Source of the DNA: Actinomycetes bacterium
GTDB taxonomy: Bacteria > Actinomycetota > Acidimicrobiia > Acidimicrobiales > Palsa-688
DNA length: 64,000 nt
Assembly (NCBI GenBank): GCA_021809105.1
Contig: JAKBAM010000001.1
Span: forward strand, 310,001 to 374,000
Reading direction: 5' to 3'
The notes under the pieces are model-generated. The model saw only the letters and a program-made list of their open reading frames with translations. It ran no database searches and was not told the DNA's origin. Position 1 is the first letter of the stretch. Every line of letters begins with the position of its first letter. Both the position numbers and the translations under genes were made by a program. Of the stretch, positions 8,503 to 17,069 are shown piece by piece.

Positions 8503-9003
8503 TCACTCGAAATCGCCGTTGGCGCGCCGAAGGCCGGTGAGCAGCTCCACCAGTGCATCGGTTTGCTCGAGATCGAGCAACGGGTCGGTGAACACTGCCT
8601 GGTTGACCGCCTCAGTCGCCTGCTGGGCCAGCGCCCGCCCCGCGGGCTGGATCTCGGCCAGTGTCGTGCGCCGGTCAGTCGGATGAGCGCGTCGCTCGAT
8701 CAATCCTTCCGCCTCGAGGCGATCGACGGCGTTGGTGACACTGGTCGGATGCACCTGCAGTCGGGCTCCGACTTTGTTGAGCGGCAGGGAGCCGGTGCGG
8801 CTGAACGACAGCAGCATCAGCACCTCGTAGCGGGCGAACGTCAGGCCCAGGGGCCGCAGGACCCGGTCGATTCGACCCAGGTATATCTGCTGGGCGCGGA
8901 AGACCGAGGTCACTGCGGCCATCCCTGGTGCGGCATCCGCCCAGCCGTGCCCGGCCCAGTGGCGGCGGGCCTCGTCGACGGGATCGAAACCGAGCGCCCT
9001 CAC
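8503..9003 (-). CDS. MarR-family transcriptional regulator
   Basis: 166-residue winged-helix regulator. The recognition-helix region reads GARLQVHPTSVTNAVDRLEAEGLIER, followed by the wing HPTDRRTTLAEIQPAGRAL, the standard MarR arrangement. GTG 9003 is preferred because it overlaps the NUDIX stop as GTGA, which implies translational coupling. A longer in-frame start at 9039 would overlap the upstream gene by 40 bp. It is last in a NERD-NUDIX-MarR operon. MarR proteins usually bind palindromes near their own operon and respond to small phenolic or oxidising ligands. No ligand can be inferred. It converges on herA with only 34 bp between the stops. Confidence 0.85.
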   Translation of the reverse strand: MRALGFDPVDEARRHWAGHGWADAAPGMAAVTSVFRAQQIYLGRIDRVLRPLGLTFARYEVLMLLSFSRTGSLPLNKVGARLQVHPTSVTNAVDRLEAEGLIERRAHPTDRRTTLAEIQPAGRALAQQATEAVNQAVFTDPLLDLEQTDALVELLTGLRRANGDFE

Positions 9004-9722
9004 AAGTCCTCCAACAGCGGGTCGAGTAGGAGCCGCCAACCGCGACGACCCGCGGTCAGGCGACGACGGGGACCCGGACGGGCCGGATCAAGGTCCAAGT
9101 CTTCGTAGGCCACGTCACCCTCCCAGAGGGTGCAGACCAAATCCCCCCCCTCATCGAGAACCGCGTGCGTCAGGTACCGTTCGGGCTCCGCGCCGGAGGC
9201 GGCGCGCAAGGCATCGTCCACGCTGGCGTGAGAGCTCAGCCACTTGAGGGTGACCCAGGTCGGCGGGGCCAGCTGCACCTGACCCGCCGCGTGGGTGGCC
9301 AGCATCTCGGCCGCCCGCACCCAGCGATGGTCGCCGACCTCCTCCCGGCTCAACACGATCGGATCCTGGCCGATCACCGGCGCCAGGAAGAACCAGGTCG
9401 AAAACCGTCGCGTCGCCTCGGGGGGAGCCAACCAGAAAGAGAGGGTGACCACCGCCGACGGCTCGATGATCACAGCCGCCTCCTCGGCGGCCTCGCGGAT
9501 CGCGGCGTTACGAGCCGCTGCGATCTCGTCGTCGCCCGGGCCCCAGTCGCCGGGGTCGACCTTGCCGCCAGGGAAAACCCACATACCACCGAATGCGCCC
9601 TTGGGGCTTCGACGTAGGAGCAGCACCTCTGGACCGTCCATACCCGAGCGAAGGCATGCGACCGTGGCCGCCTCCGACGGAGGGTTGGGATCGGGCCCAC
9701 CCGCGAACTCGGGCGAGCTCAA
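9000..9722 (-). CDS. NUDIX hydrolase
   Basis: 240-residue NUDIX protein, a hydrolase of nucleoside diphosphate-linked substrates. The protein opens with a substrate-side strand VACLRSGMDGPEVLLLRRSP. The Nudix helix follows: GGKVDPGD leading, after an insertion, to IREAAEEAAVI, which supplies the metal-binding Glu residues. The insertion between GGKVDPGD and REAAEE is longer than the canonical GX5EX7REUXEEXGU spacing and resembles CoA-pyrophosphatase or NUDT7/19-like members. The TTG start overlaps the NERD stop as TTGA, and the stop overlaps the MarR start. The substrate is unknown. Confidence 0.85.
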   Translation of the reverse strand: MSSPEFAGGPDPNPPSEAATVACLRSGMDGPEVLLLRRSPKGAFGGMWVFPGGKVDPGDWGPGDDEIAAARNAAIREAAEEAAVIIEPSAVVTLSFWLAPPEATRRFSTWFFLAPVIGQDPIVLSREEVGDHRWVRAAEMLATHAAGQVQLAPPTWVTLKWLSSHASVDDALRAASGAEPERYLTHAVLDEGGDLVCTLWEGDVAYEDLDLDPARPGPRRRLTAGRRGWRLLLDPLLEDL

Positions 9723-10462
9723 GGCCGCCCTCTTCGCGAGACCCGGACGGGTCGTCGCGATCTTCCGGTCGCGGTTGCTGCCGGCGGGAAGGCTCGGTCG
9801 AGCTCTTCCCCCAGCGCCGCCACCTCCTCGCGTCGCAGACGGGCAGAATGCCGGCGCAGGCGCAACCGCCTGACCACGGCCGCCGCCGGCAGCACGCGGA
9901 CACCATGGACGAGCCGGCCGCGCGTGGGAAGACCCTCACCGTGCACGGCCAGCAAGGGGCGAACCTCGATGCCGAGCCGCGCTGTGAGAACCGATGCCTC
10001 CCACGCCGCAGGGCCGGTGTCGACGGCGTGATCGCCGGCGCGCACAGACCGCCAGCCCGCACGCAATGGCGCCCTATATGTCTTGGTGTCGATCATCCAG
10101 ACCCCCGTCGGCCCGATGGCAACATGGTCGATGTTGGCAGCGCTGCCCGGCACCCGACGGTCGTGAAAGACCAGCCAGCGCCGTGGCGGCAAGCCTTCCA
10201 ACAGCGCAGCCGTAGCCTGTTCACCCGCCGCCCCGCGTAGCCATCGGGCCGCGTCTGGCGCCGGCCGGGCCATCCAAGCGCCGAGCAGGCCGGCCATGGC
10301 GCTGGCCGCCCTGGCATCCAGAGCGGGGACGACCACTGCGCCCGCCAGGCCACTCCCGAGCAAGCCGGCCTGGACGAGCCGGCGCCAGCGCCGGACATCC
10401 CGGGCGGCGGCGTAGCCGTCGGCGGCCGAGGCCCCGGCGCGGTCTGCAGGATCAGAGCGCAC
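9719..10462 (-). CDS. NERD-domain (nuclease-related) membrane-associated protein
   Basis: 247-residue protein starting at ATG 10462. A hydrophobic stretch near residues 33-60 may anchor it to the membrane. The NERD domain follows. GEQATAALLEGLPPRRWLVFHDRRVPG and IDHVAIGPTGVWMIDTKTY contain the Glu, Asp and DxK-like residues of the PD-(D/E)xK-type fold this domain resembles. NERD proteins are thought to be nucleases, but function is rarely shown. The C-terminal 100 residues contain an arginine-rich region. It heads the NERD-NUDIX-MarR operon and is divergent from sbcD, 77 bp away, in a region otherwise devoted to DNA-end processing. Confidence 0.8.
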   Translation of the reverse strand: MRSDPADRAGASAADGYAAARDVRRWRRLVQAGLLGSGLAGAVVVPALDARAASAMAGLLGAWMARPAPDAARWLRGAAGEQATAALLEGLPPRRWLVFHDRRVPGSAANIDHVAIGPTGVWMIDTKTYRAPLRAGWRSVRAGDHAVDTGPAAWEASVLTARLGIEVRPLLAVHGEGLPTRGRLVHGVRVLPAAAVVRRLRLRRHSARLRREEVAALGEELDRAFPPAATATGRSRRPVRVSRRGRP

Positions 10463-10512
10463 GCCCCGACCCTACCCGCTGGCTGCCAGGGCGAGTTACA
10501 GCGCTGGCATTT

Positions 10513-10538
10513 GTCCCAGGCCTCTGGTTTGCTGGGAC
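10513..10538. repeat. Inverted repeat just before sbcD start
   Basis: Perfect 7-bp arms GTCCCAG (10513-10519) and CTGGGAC (10532-10538) with a 12-bp spacer end one base before the sbcD ATG at 10540. It lies in the 77-bp divergent region between the NERD operon and sbcD. It could be an operator for a dimeric repressor or a hairpin that hides the sbcD start. No ribosome site is obvious between it and the ATG. Function is inferred from position only. Confidence 0.45.
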
Positions 10539-10539
10539 C

Positions 10540-11655
10540 ATGAGAATCGCGGCGATCGGTGACGCCCACCTGGGCCGCAGCTACTACCCAATGACCACCG
10601 CCGCCGGCGTCAACCAGCGAGAGGCGGACTTCGAGCGCGCCTTCACCGCCGCGGTCGACCAAGCCCTTGCCGCAGGGCCGGATCTGATCGTGTGGTTGGG
10701 CGACATCTTCGATCACCCCCGTCCCACCTATCGCTCCTTCCGGGTGGCGCAGGCCGCTCTGTCCCGCATCCGAGAGCATGGGATAGCGGCGGTGGTGATC
10801 ACCGGCAACCACGACACGCCGCGCTTACCGGGCACTGGGAGCCCCTACTCAGCGCTCTCAGATGCCTTCCCCGAGTTCCATTTTGCTCACCGCCTGACCT
10901 ACGAGCGCTTCGACCTCCCCGGGCTTGCCGTCCACGCCGTACCACAGATGCTCAACGTAGAGTCGGCCCTGGAGGCGCTCGACGAGGCCGCCGCCAACCG
11001 CAGCGGCGACCGCACCAACCTGCTCTTGACCCATCCCCGCCTGGCCCAGCTCCAGCCCCGGCACGCCGACATCAACGAGATCGAGGTCGACGCCGGGCGC
11101 CTCCGTTCGGACCTCGTGCTGCTCGGCCATTACCACACATTCGCTGCGGTCTCACCCACCATGTGGTACGCCGGGTCCACCGACACCTTCAGTTTCGCTG
11201 ATGACCCAGAACGGGCCAAGGGCATCGCCGTTCTCGACACCGACTCCGGCGAATGCCGGCACGTGGCAGTACCCGGCAGCCGCCCACTCGTTACCCTCGA
11301 ATCGGTCTACGCCCTCGGCCTATCGCCCGCCGAGCTGTCGGATCGGGTGATGGAGCGAGCCGCTGGCGTCCCCGAAGGAGCGGTGGCCCGGCTCTACCTC
11401 GACGGCGTAGACCCTGAGGGCTACCGCCTGCTCGACATGGCGGCGGTGCACGACGCCGCCAAGGCCGCCCTGTTGCTCAAGCTGGAGCCGCAGTTCGCCT
11501 CGACCACTTTGCTGGCCGAGCTGCCATCGGTCGAGTCTCTGGGTGCCCGCTGGGAGGGGTACCTGGTCGGCCAGGACCTGACCGGACTGGACCGGGACCG
11601 ACTGAGCCGGCTCGGCCACGAGTATCTACAGCGCGCCGTCGAGGCAGCGAGCTAG
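10540..11655 (+). CDS. sbcD: SbcD/Mre11-type exonuclease subunit
   Basis: 371-residue calcineurin-like phosphoesterase, the nuclease subunit of the SbcCD complex that trims blocked or hairpin DNA ends. All phosphoesterase motifs are visible: GDAHLG (D8, H10), LGDIFDHP (D55), TGNHDTPR (N90, H91, D92) and LLGHYHTF (about residue 190). The C-terminal 150 residues form the capping/SbcC-binding part. sbcC follows 19 bp downstream in the same direction. Length is in the normal range for actinobacterial SbcD. It is divergent from the NERD operon. Confidence 0.92.
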   Translation: MRIAAIGDAHLGRSYYPMTTAAGVNQREADFERAFTAAVDQALAAGPDLIVWLGDIFDHPRPTYRSFRVAQAALSRIREHGIAAVVITGNHDTPRLPGTGSPYSALSDAFPEFHFAHRLTYERFDLPGLAVHAVPQMLNVESALEALDEAAANRSGDRTNLLLTHPRLAQLQPRHADINEIEVDAGRLRSDLVLLGHYHTFAAVSPTMWYAGSTDTFSFADDPERAKGIAVLDTDSGECRHVAVPGSRPLVTLESVYALGLSPAELSDRVMERAAGVPEGAVARLYLDGVDPEGYRLLDMAAVHDAAKAALLLKLEPQFASTTLLAELPSVESLGARWEGYLVGQDLTGLDRDRLSRLGHEYLQRAVEAAS

Positions 11656-11674
11656 GCGTGGAAGGGAGGGCGCT

Positions 11675-14005
11675 GTGCTGCTCACCAGGCTGTATCTGAG
11701 GAACTTCCGCGTCTACGAGGACGAGCTCGACCTCGCCCTGCCTCCAGGCCTCGTAGGCATCTTCGGGCCCAACGGCTCGGGCAAGTCGACCCTGCTCGAA
11801 GCCATCCTCTTCACCCTCTGGGGACGGGCTCGAACCGCCAAGGAGGAGATCCGCTCCGCGGGTGTGGGCGGTGACTGCATCACAGAACTCGAGCTCGAGC
11901 ACGAAGGCCACCTCTACGTAGTGCGCCGTTCCCTTTCCGGCATCAACTCCACCCCGAAGGCATCGGTGACATGCGATGGCCTGCAGATAACGGAGGGGGT
12001 GCGCGACGTGGGGCGCTACATCCATTCGCTGCTCGGCATGGATGACACATCGTTCCGAGCGTCGGTCTTCGCGGAGCAGAAGCAGCTCGCTGCCTTCTCC
12101 GGCCAGACTCCGGCGGAGCGGCGAAAGCTGGTGCTTCAGCTGCTCGGCATCACACCGCTCGACGCGGCCCGGGACGATGCCAGGCGCGATGCCCGCACCA
12201 CGAGAGAACGCCACGACCACCTACGCTCGGTTCTGCCCGATCTCAGCGCGCTCACCGTCGCCGCCGAGGATGCCGATGCCGCCGCCGGCGCGGCGGAGGC
12301 GGTCGCCGCGGAGGCACTCCGAGCGGAGGTCACCGCCGCCGCCCGAGCCAACGAGGCCCAGTCTCGCCTCCGCCAGATCGATGCTCTGCGCCAGGTCCAC
12401 GACGGACTGGTAATCGAAGGGCGGGCCGCCCGAGCACATCTCGACCGAGCCACGGAGACGGTGAGCAACCGCCGGCGGGACCTCGACGAACTAGGCGGTG
12501 TCGCGACCCAACTCGCCGAAGCCGAGCGCTCAGTGGAAGGGCTGGCGGCCGACGAGGCCTTGCTACCACCGCTTCGGGCACTCGTCGAAGCCGTCTCGGT
12601 CGTAGTCTCCCTGGAGGTGCCTCCTGCCCCGGCACCACCCGATCCATCCGAGCGGGACGCGGCCGCCAGCGCGGCTCAGGCCGCACGTGGCAGGCTGGCG
12701 GAGGCAGAGGGCGCTCATGGAGCCGTGACCGCCGAGCTGCAGCGGGCCGTCCAGGCGGCCAGCCGCTCCTCCGGTCTGTCGGGCGAGGGGGCCTGCCCCC
12801 TATGCGGTCAAGCGCTGGGCGAAGCGTGGGAACAAGTCCGCGACCATCGGGCGGCAGAGGTAGCCGAGGCAACAGCCCGACTGGAGCGTGTGTCCGCCGA
12901 TCGAGCCGAAGCGGAAGGCGCCGCCTCCGCCGCGCTCGCTTCGCTCGAAGCTGCCGCCAGCGATTATCGGATGGCCGAGGTCGCCAGGGCAGCGTGGGAG
13001 CAGTTGCGGGACCGCCGCAACGAGGCACTTGCCGCGGAAGGAGGCGCCCGTGACGCGCTGGCTGCCATCGACCCCGCCCTCGTCGAGGCCACCGGTCCAG
13101 CCGCGTCCGGCACCGGGCCGGCCGCCCTTGCCGCCCTGGTCGAGGCGACACAGGACCGGGTCCGGGTCAAGCGTCGCTCGGCAGATGCCGCCGAGCGACT
13201 CCGGGGGCGGCTCGAGCAGCGGCCCAGCCTGGAGACGGCCCTGGAGCGTGAGATGGCAATGGCAGCGATCGCCGAAGTCGAAGTTCTGGCTCTGCGAGAC
13301 AAGGTCCGTGGTCTCGGGTTCGACCCACGGGCCCTGGCGACCGCGCAGCAACACGCCTCCGAGGCCGCCGAGGCGGCAGCCTTGGAGGGGCGCCTCGCGC
13401 AAGAGACGCGGGTTGCCGCTGCGACCGCGAGAGCCGTTGCGGGCGGAGCGCAGACCCGCTTGGCCGATGCGGTCACCCAACACGCCACGCTCAGCCAGTT
13501 GGCCACCGACAGCCGGCACCTGTCCCGCCTGGCAGATCTGCTCTCGGAGTTTCGCAACGCTGTCGTCGCCTCCGTCGGGCCCCGCCTGGCCCTGCAGGCT
13601 GCCGAGTTGTTCGCCGAGCTGACCGACCACGAGTACGACGAGCTTCAGGTAGACCCGGAAACCTACGGGCTGCAGATCTCCGACGGCGGACGGGTGTACG
13701 GGTTGGACCGCTTCTCCGGATCGGAGGTGGACCTGGCGAACTTGGCCCTGAGGGTGGCCATAAGCGAGCACATCCGCTTCCAGTCCGGCGGTTCGGTAGG
13801 TCTCCTAGTGCTCGACGAGGTATTCGGTCCGCTCGATGACGAGCGCAAGGAGCGGATGCTCGGGGCACTCGAGCGTCTGAAAGGACGCTTCCGCCAGGTG
13901 CTGGTCGTCACCCACGACAACACGATCAAAGAGCAGCTTCCCAGCGCCATCGAGGTGGTCAAACGTCCAGGCCGACGAGCCACCGCTCGAGTGTTGGCTG
14001 GCTGA
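11675..14005 (+). CDS. sbcC: SbcC/Rad50-type ATPase
   Basis: 776-residue SMC-like ATPase that clamps DNA and opens the SbcD active site. GTG 11675 follows a strong GAAGGGAGGG ribosome site. Walker A is FGPNGSGKSTLLE (Lys37). The zinc-hook CPLCG lies at residues 374-377, almost exactly mid-protein, flanked by Ala/Glu/Arg-rich coiled coils. The signature FSGSEVDLANLALR and Walker B LLVLDEVFGPLDD are near the C-terminus, followed by the D-loop and H-loop VVTHD. The protein is shorter than E. coli SbcC (about 1048 residues), meaning shorter coiled-coil arms. It forms an operon with sbcD. Confidence 0.92.
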   Translation: MLLTRLYLRNFRVYEDELDLALPPGLVGIFGPNGSGKSTLLEAILFTLWGRARTAKEEIRSAGVGGDCITELELEHEGHLYVVRRSLSGINSTPKASVTCDGLQITEGVRDVGRYIHSLLGMDDTSFRASVFAEQKQLAAFSGQTPAERRKLVLQLLGITPLDAARDDARRDARTTRERHDHLRSVLPDLSALTVAAEDADAAAGAAEAVAAEALRAEVTAAARANEAQSRLRQIDALRQVHDGLVIEGRAARAHLDRATETVSNRRRDLDELGGVATQLAEAERSVEGLAADEALLPPLRALVEAVSVVVSLEVPPAPAPPDPSERDAAASAAQAARGRLAEAEGAHGAVTAELQRAVQAASRSSGLSGEGACPLCGQALGEAWEQVRDHRAAEVAEATARLERVSADRAEAEGAASAALASLEAAASDYRMAEVARAAWEQLRDRRNEALAAEGGARDALAAIDPALVEATGPAASGTGPAALAALVEATQDRVRVKRRSADAAERLRGRLEQRPSLETALEREMAMAAIAEVEVLALRDKVRGLGFDPRALATAQQHASEAAEAAALEGRLAQETRVAAATARAVAGGAQTRLADAVTQHATLSQLATDSRHLSRLADLLSEFRNAVVASVGPRLALQAAELFAELTDHEYDELQVDPETYGLQISDGGRVYGLDRFSGSEVDLANLALRVAISEHIRFQSGGSVGLLVLDEVFGPLDDERKERMLGALERLKGRFRQVLVVTHDNTIKEQLPSAIEVVKRPGRRATARVLAG

Positions 14006-14178
14006 GCCGGCCCTTTCCCACCCGACACCACGCCCGCCCACAGTCTACGGAGCACCCGACCGGGGGCGGCCTCCAACGGAGCAGCAGCCCCCGGGCAGGC
14101 AGACGTGTGAAGTTTCGCTCACGCGGAGGAGACCGACCCCGACTCGTTGCTCGCGGTCACATCGACCATCAGTCCACC

Positions 14179-14604
14179 TCAGACCGTGATGGCTTGCCGA
14201 TCCTCCGCAGAGGTTGAGATGGAGATTTTGCGCGGCTTGGCCTTCTCGGCGACGGGGATCGTCAAGCGCAACACCCCTGCGTCGTAGGAGGCGGCTATTT
14301 TTTCGTTGTCGAGGGTGTCACCAAGGATCACTTGCCGGCTGAACACTCCACGCGGACGCTCAGCGGCTACGAGCTCCACATCTGGTCCGGTCGACGCCGG
14401 ACGTTCGGCCCGGACGGTCAACACATTGCGCTCGACGTCGAGATCGATGCTCCCGGGGTCAACCCCTGGCAGGTCGAACTCGACCACGAACTCAGTGCCC
14501 GAACGCCAAGCATCCATCGGCATTGCCGCCGGCCTGGCCACGGTGCCGAACACCTGCTCCGCGAGGCGATCGAACTGACGGAACGGATCCGTGCGAACCA
14601 GCAT
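14179..14604 (-). CDS. hsp20: Hsp20/alpha-crystallin small heat-shock protein
   Basis: 141-residue ATP-independent holdase chaperone. The start at ATG 14604 is chosen because it is preceded by a near-perfect GAAGGAGGT ribosome site and gives the typical N-terminus [20 protein letters not shown]. The longer frame to 14706 runs through the promoter. The alpha-crystallin domain spans about residues 38-135, with [20 protein letters not shown] and the ending [18 protein letters not shown] (the A-x-x-x-n-G-v-L element). The divergent MerR/HspR-like gene at 14720 is its likely repressor. Confidence 0.92.
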   Translation of the reverse strand: MLVRTDPFRQFDRLAEQVFGTVARPAAMPMDAWRSGTEFVVEFDLPGVDPGSIDLDVERNVLTVRAERPASTGPDVELVAAERPRGVFSRQVILGDTLDNEKIAASYDAGVLRLTIPVAEKAKPRKISISTSAEDRQAITV

Positions 14605-14667
14605 CGCTGCTACCTCCTTCGACGAGGACGTTCTGCACGCCCTATCTATGGTGATCACGACAGATTT

Positions 14668-14697
14668 GTTATACCCTGATAGCCATGTTGCATGCAA
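14668..14697 (-). promoter_or_regulatory. Probable hsp20 promoter with palindromic operator over -35
   Basis: On the minus strand, TTGCAT (14697-14692) and TATAAC (14673-14668) are separated by 18 bp, a good sigma70-like -35/-10 pair for hsp20. The perfect 10-bp palindrome TTGCATGCAA (14688-14697) covers the -35 box, so a dimer bound there would block RNA polymerase. An 8-bp palindrome GTGATCAC (14651-14658) lies downstream of the -10. No classical HAIR element (CTTGAGT-N7-ACTCAAG) is present, so the regulator may read a different site. Confidence 0.5.
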
Positions 14698-14719
14698 GCG
14701 AGTCACTGGAAATTTTCTC

Positions 14720-15040
14720 GTGAGACCGAAGCGTGACTCGGGCAGAGGTGTCTACGGGATCTCCGTCGCCGCCGACCTGGCGGGCAGCGCTCCGCAGAAC
14801 CTGCGGCTCTATGAAGCCCGGGGCCTGCTCAGTCCGGCTCGAAGCGACGGGGGCACCCGCCGCTACAGCGACGACGACCTCGACAAGATTCGCGAGATCG
14901 GCAGGCTTCTCCAAGACGGCCTCAACCTGGCCGGCATCGCCGCCGTACTGTCCTTGCAAGCCACCAACCAGGCCCTCAGAGTGGAACTCGAGCACGCCCT
15001 TCAAAACGCGAAGCATCGAGGCATCTCACATAACGAATGA
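14720..15040 (+). CDS. MerR-family HspR-like repressor
   Basis: 106-residue MerR-type DNA-binding protein. GTG 14720 is chosen because the conserved domain begins right after it: [30 protein letters not shown], then [19 protein letters not shown] and [15 protein letters not shown]. The GGTRRYS wing and NLAGI helix are characteristic of HspR, the heat-shock repressor of actinobacteria. A short Glu/Ala-rich C-terminal helix could dimerise. It is divergent from hsp20 with a 115-bp shared control region, implying that it represses hsp20 and perhaps itself. It is smaller than most HspR proteins and is not beside dnaK here. Confidence 0.82.
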   Translation: MRPKRDSGRGVYGISVAADLAGSAPQNLRLYEARGLLSPARSDGGTRRYSDDDLDKIREIGRLLQDGLNLAGIAAVLSLQATNQALRVELEHALQNAKHRGISHNE

Positions 15041-15114
15041 CCCGTTGGACGCCGAGAGCCCAGATCTGTAGCTAGCCCACGCGAGCGAGTTCAAGCAGAA
15101 CAATGCCAACGGCG

Positions 15115-15354
15115 TCAGATGGCGAGTCGGCGCACTCCAGGCCACACTCGCCCCGAATCCCCCACGCCGCGTGGTTCCGGCTGGTGGCTACAGCGCCTAG
15201 AGGTTCCCCGATCCAGGGGCCGCAGTCGACCGCCGCAGTCAGGACACCAGCGCCAGATCGCGTCTACCCGTTCCCCGCATCCGTCGCACTCCACCGTCCC
15301 GAGCCTCCGTCCTAGCCATCGCTTCGGTAGCCGAGCGATACCCCCGTCACCCAA
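15115..15354 (-). CDS. Possible small zinc-ribbon protein
   Basis: Open frame of 79 codons with TTG at 15354, or about 59 codons from GTG 15292. It carries a clean zinc-ribbon pattern CDGCG, eleven residues later CPDCG, then a basic tail ending near SRRCSHQPEPRG. The spacing matches treble-clef or ribbon metal sites. No ribosome site is obvious and the tail looks low-complexity. It is therefore either a genuine small metal-binding protein or a remnant of a longer one at the edge of the mobile region. Function is unknown. Confidence 0.35.
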   Translation of the reverse strand: MGDGGIARLPKRWLGRRLGTVECDGCGERVDAIWRWCPDCGGRLRPLDRGTSRRCSHQPEPRGVGDSGRVWPGVRRLAI

Positions 15355-15731
<377 letters not shown>

Positions 15732-15749
15732 GATGGATGGCCATCCATC
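15732..15749. repeat. Perfect 18-bp palindrome
   Basis: GATGGATGG joined directly to its reverse complement CCATCCATC, with no spacer. It lies 24 bp before the 178-bp integrase-upstream repeat. It may be a recombination-accessory or repressor site of the element. It is not found beside the second repeat copy at 23.4 kb. Confidence 0.5.
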
Positions 15750-15773
15750 CGGACTCCAGCAATGGGCCGGTGG

Positions 15774-15951
15774 ACAGAATCCCGCCTACAGGCCGACTCA
15801 CCGTCACCACACCCGCCGATCGCGCTAAAACAGCCTCTGGCTTGCCGGTTTGTCCTCACCGCTGGTGCCCGCGGTGACCGAAACACACCGCTGTAGTCCT
15901 CGAAGCTGAGAATTTTTGAGGACTGATCCTGGGGTCCGGAAGGTGGTCCGG
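15774..15951. repeat. 178-bp integrase-upstream repeat, copy A
   Basis: Matches 23478-23655 base for base except at two positions (CTAAAACAG versus CTAAACCAG, and CCGCTG versus CCGGTG). It lies just upstream of the broken integrase gene. It includes a hairpin-capable pair AGTCCTC (15895-15901) and GAGGACT (15918-15924) around an AATTTTT run. Homology continues more loosely into the integrase start. Likely the conserved integrase promoter / attP-arm region of a family of elements. Confidence 0.85.
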
Positions 15952-15970
15952 ACAGCAGCGGGAGACGACG

Positions 15971-17051
15971 ATGGCCAGCATCGACAAGCGGCCCGACGGG
16001 GGCTACAGGGCCCGGTGGCGCGAGTACCCGGGCGGTCCGCAACGGACCCGGCAGTTCGACCGGAAGGGGACGCCGACCGCTTCCTCGACGGGATCCGCGG
16101 CGACCTCGCCCACGGCGTCTACGTCGACCCGGCCGGCGCCCGGATCCTCTTCCGCGACGTCGCCGAGAGCTGGCGGGCCACCCAGGTGCACCGGCCCAGC
16201 ACGGCTGCCCAGGCCGAGAGCTACCTCCGCATCCATGCATACCCGACCCTCGGGCACCGGCCCATGGGCGCCATCCGTCGCAGCGAGATCCAAGCCTAGG
16301 TCAAGGCACTCAGCGCCAAACTCGCCCCCGGCTCCGTCGAGGTCGTGTTTCGATGGGTCTCGACAATCTTCAAGTCCGCGGTCGGCGACCGGATCATCGC
16401 CGCGTCACCGTGCATCCGGATCGCTCTCCCCAAGCGCGCCGACACCGAGGTCGTACCCCTCGGCGTCAGCGAGGTCTCGGCGCTAGCCGATACCGTCCCC
16501 GACCGCTACCGAGGCCTGATCGTCTTTGCGGCGGGGATGGGGCTGCGCCAGGGCGAGTGCTTCGGTCTCACCGTCGACCGGCTCGACTTCCTCCGCCGGA
16601 CCGTGCGGGTCGACCGCCAGCTCCTCTCGGCACGCGGCGGCGTGCCCGAGTTCGGGCCCCCCAAGAGCAAGGCCGGGTTCCGCACCGTGCCCATACCGGA
16701 GTAGTTGGCTCCGCCCTCGCCGTGCACCTGGCCCGCTACGGGCAGGGCCGGCCGGACTGGTCTTCGTCAACACCATCGGCCATCCCCTCCGCCGCAACAC
16801 CGCCGGGTCGATGTGGCACCGCGCCGCCGCCTCGTCCGGCCTGCCCAAGTGGGCAACATTTCACGATCTCCGGCACTTGTACGCCTCGCAGTTTCGCCCG
16901 GGGTTGCTCGGTCAAGGCGGTGCAGAAGCGTCTCGGCCACCAGTCGGCCATGGAGGCTCTCGACACCTACGGCCACCTTTGGCCCGACAGCGACGACGAG
17001 ATCCGCGTGGCCGTCGACGACATCCTTGCCGGGCTCGCCGTCGCGCGCTGA
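15971..17051 (+). pseudogene. Tyrosine recombinase (phage-type integrase), disrupted
   Basis: Pieces of one integrase appear in order but in different frames. The N-terminal segment is MASIDKRPDGGYRARWREYP. After a frameshift near 16063 come DGIRGDLAHGVYVDP and the SAM-like core-binding domain. Then there is a TAG at about 16297-16299, the catalytic region GMGLRQGECFGL (Arg), a TAG at 16702-16704, another shift, the FHDLRHLYAS box (His, Arg, His), and finally GHQSAMEALDTYGHLWP with the nucleophilic Tyr. All catalytic residues survive, but at least three frame breaks and two stops prevent a full product. A tRNA T-arm-like sequence follows the end by 18 bp, consistent with an old tRNA-targeted integration. 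Confidence 0.88.
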
Positions 17052-17069
17052 GCTCGGGACCTTGGAGCC

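Noticed and set aside
8463-8508. GAGTGAC...GTCACTC inverted repeat as a shared terminator between herA and marR
   Set aside because: The 7-bp arms are separated by more than 30 bp and coincide with the stop-codon regions; there is no GC stem with T-run, so it may be chance.
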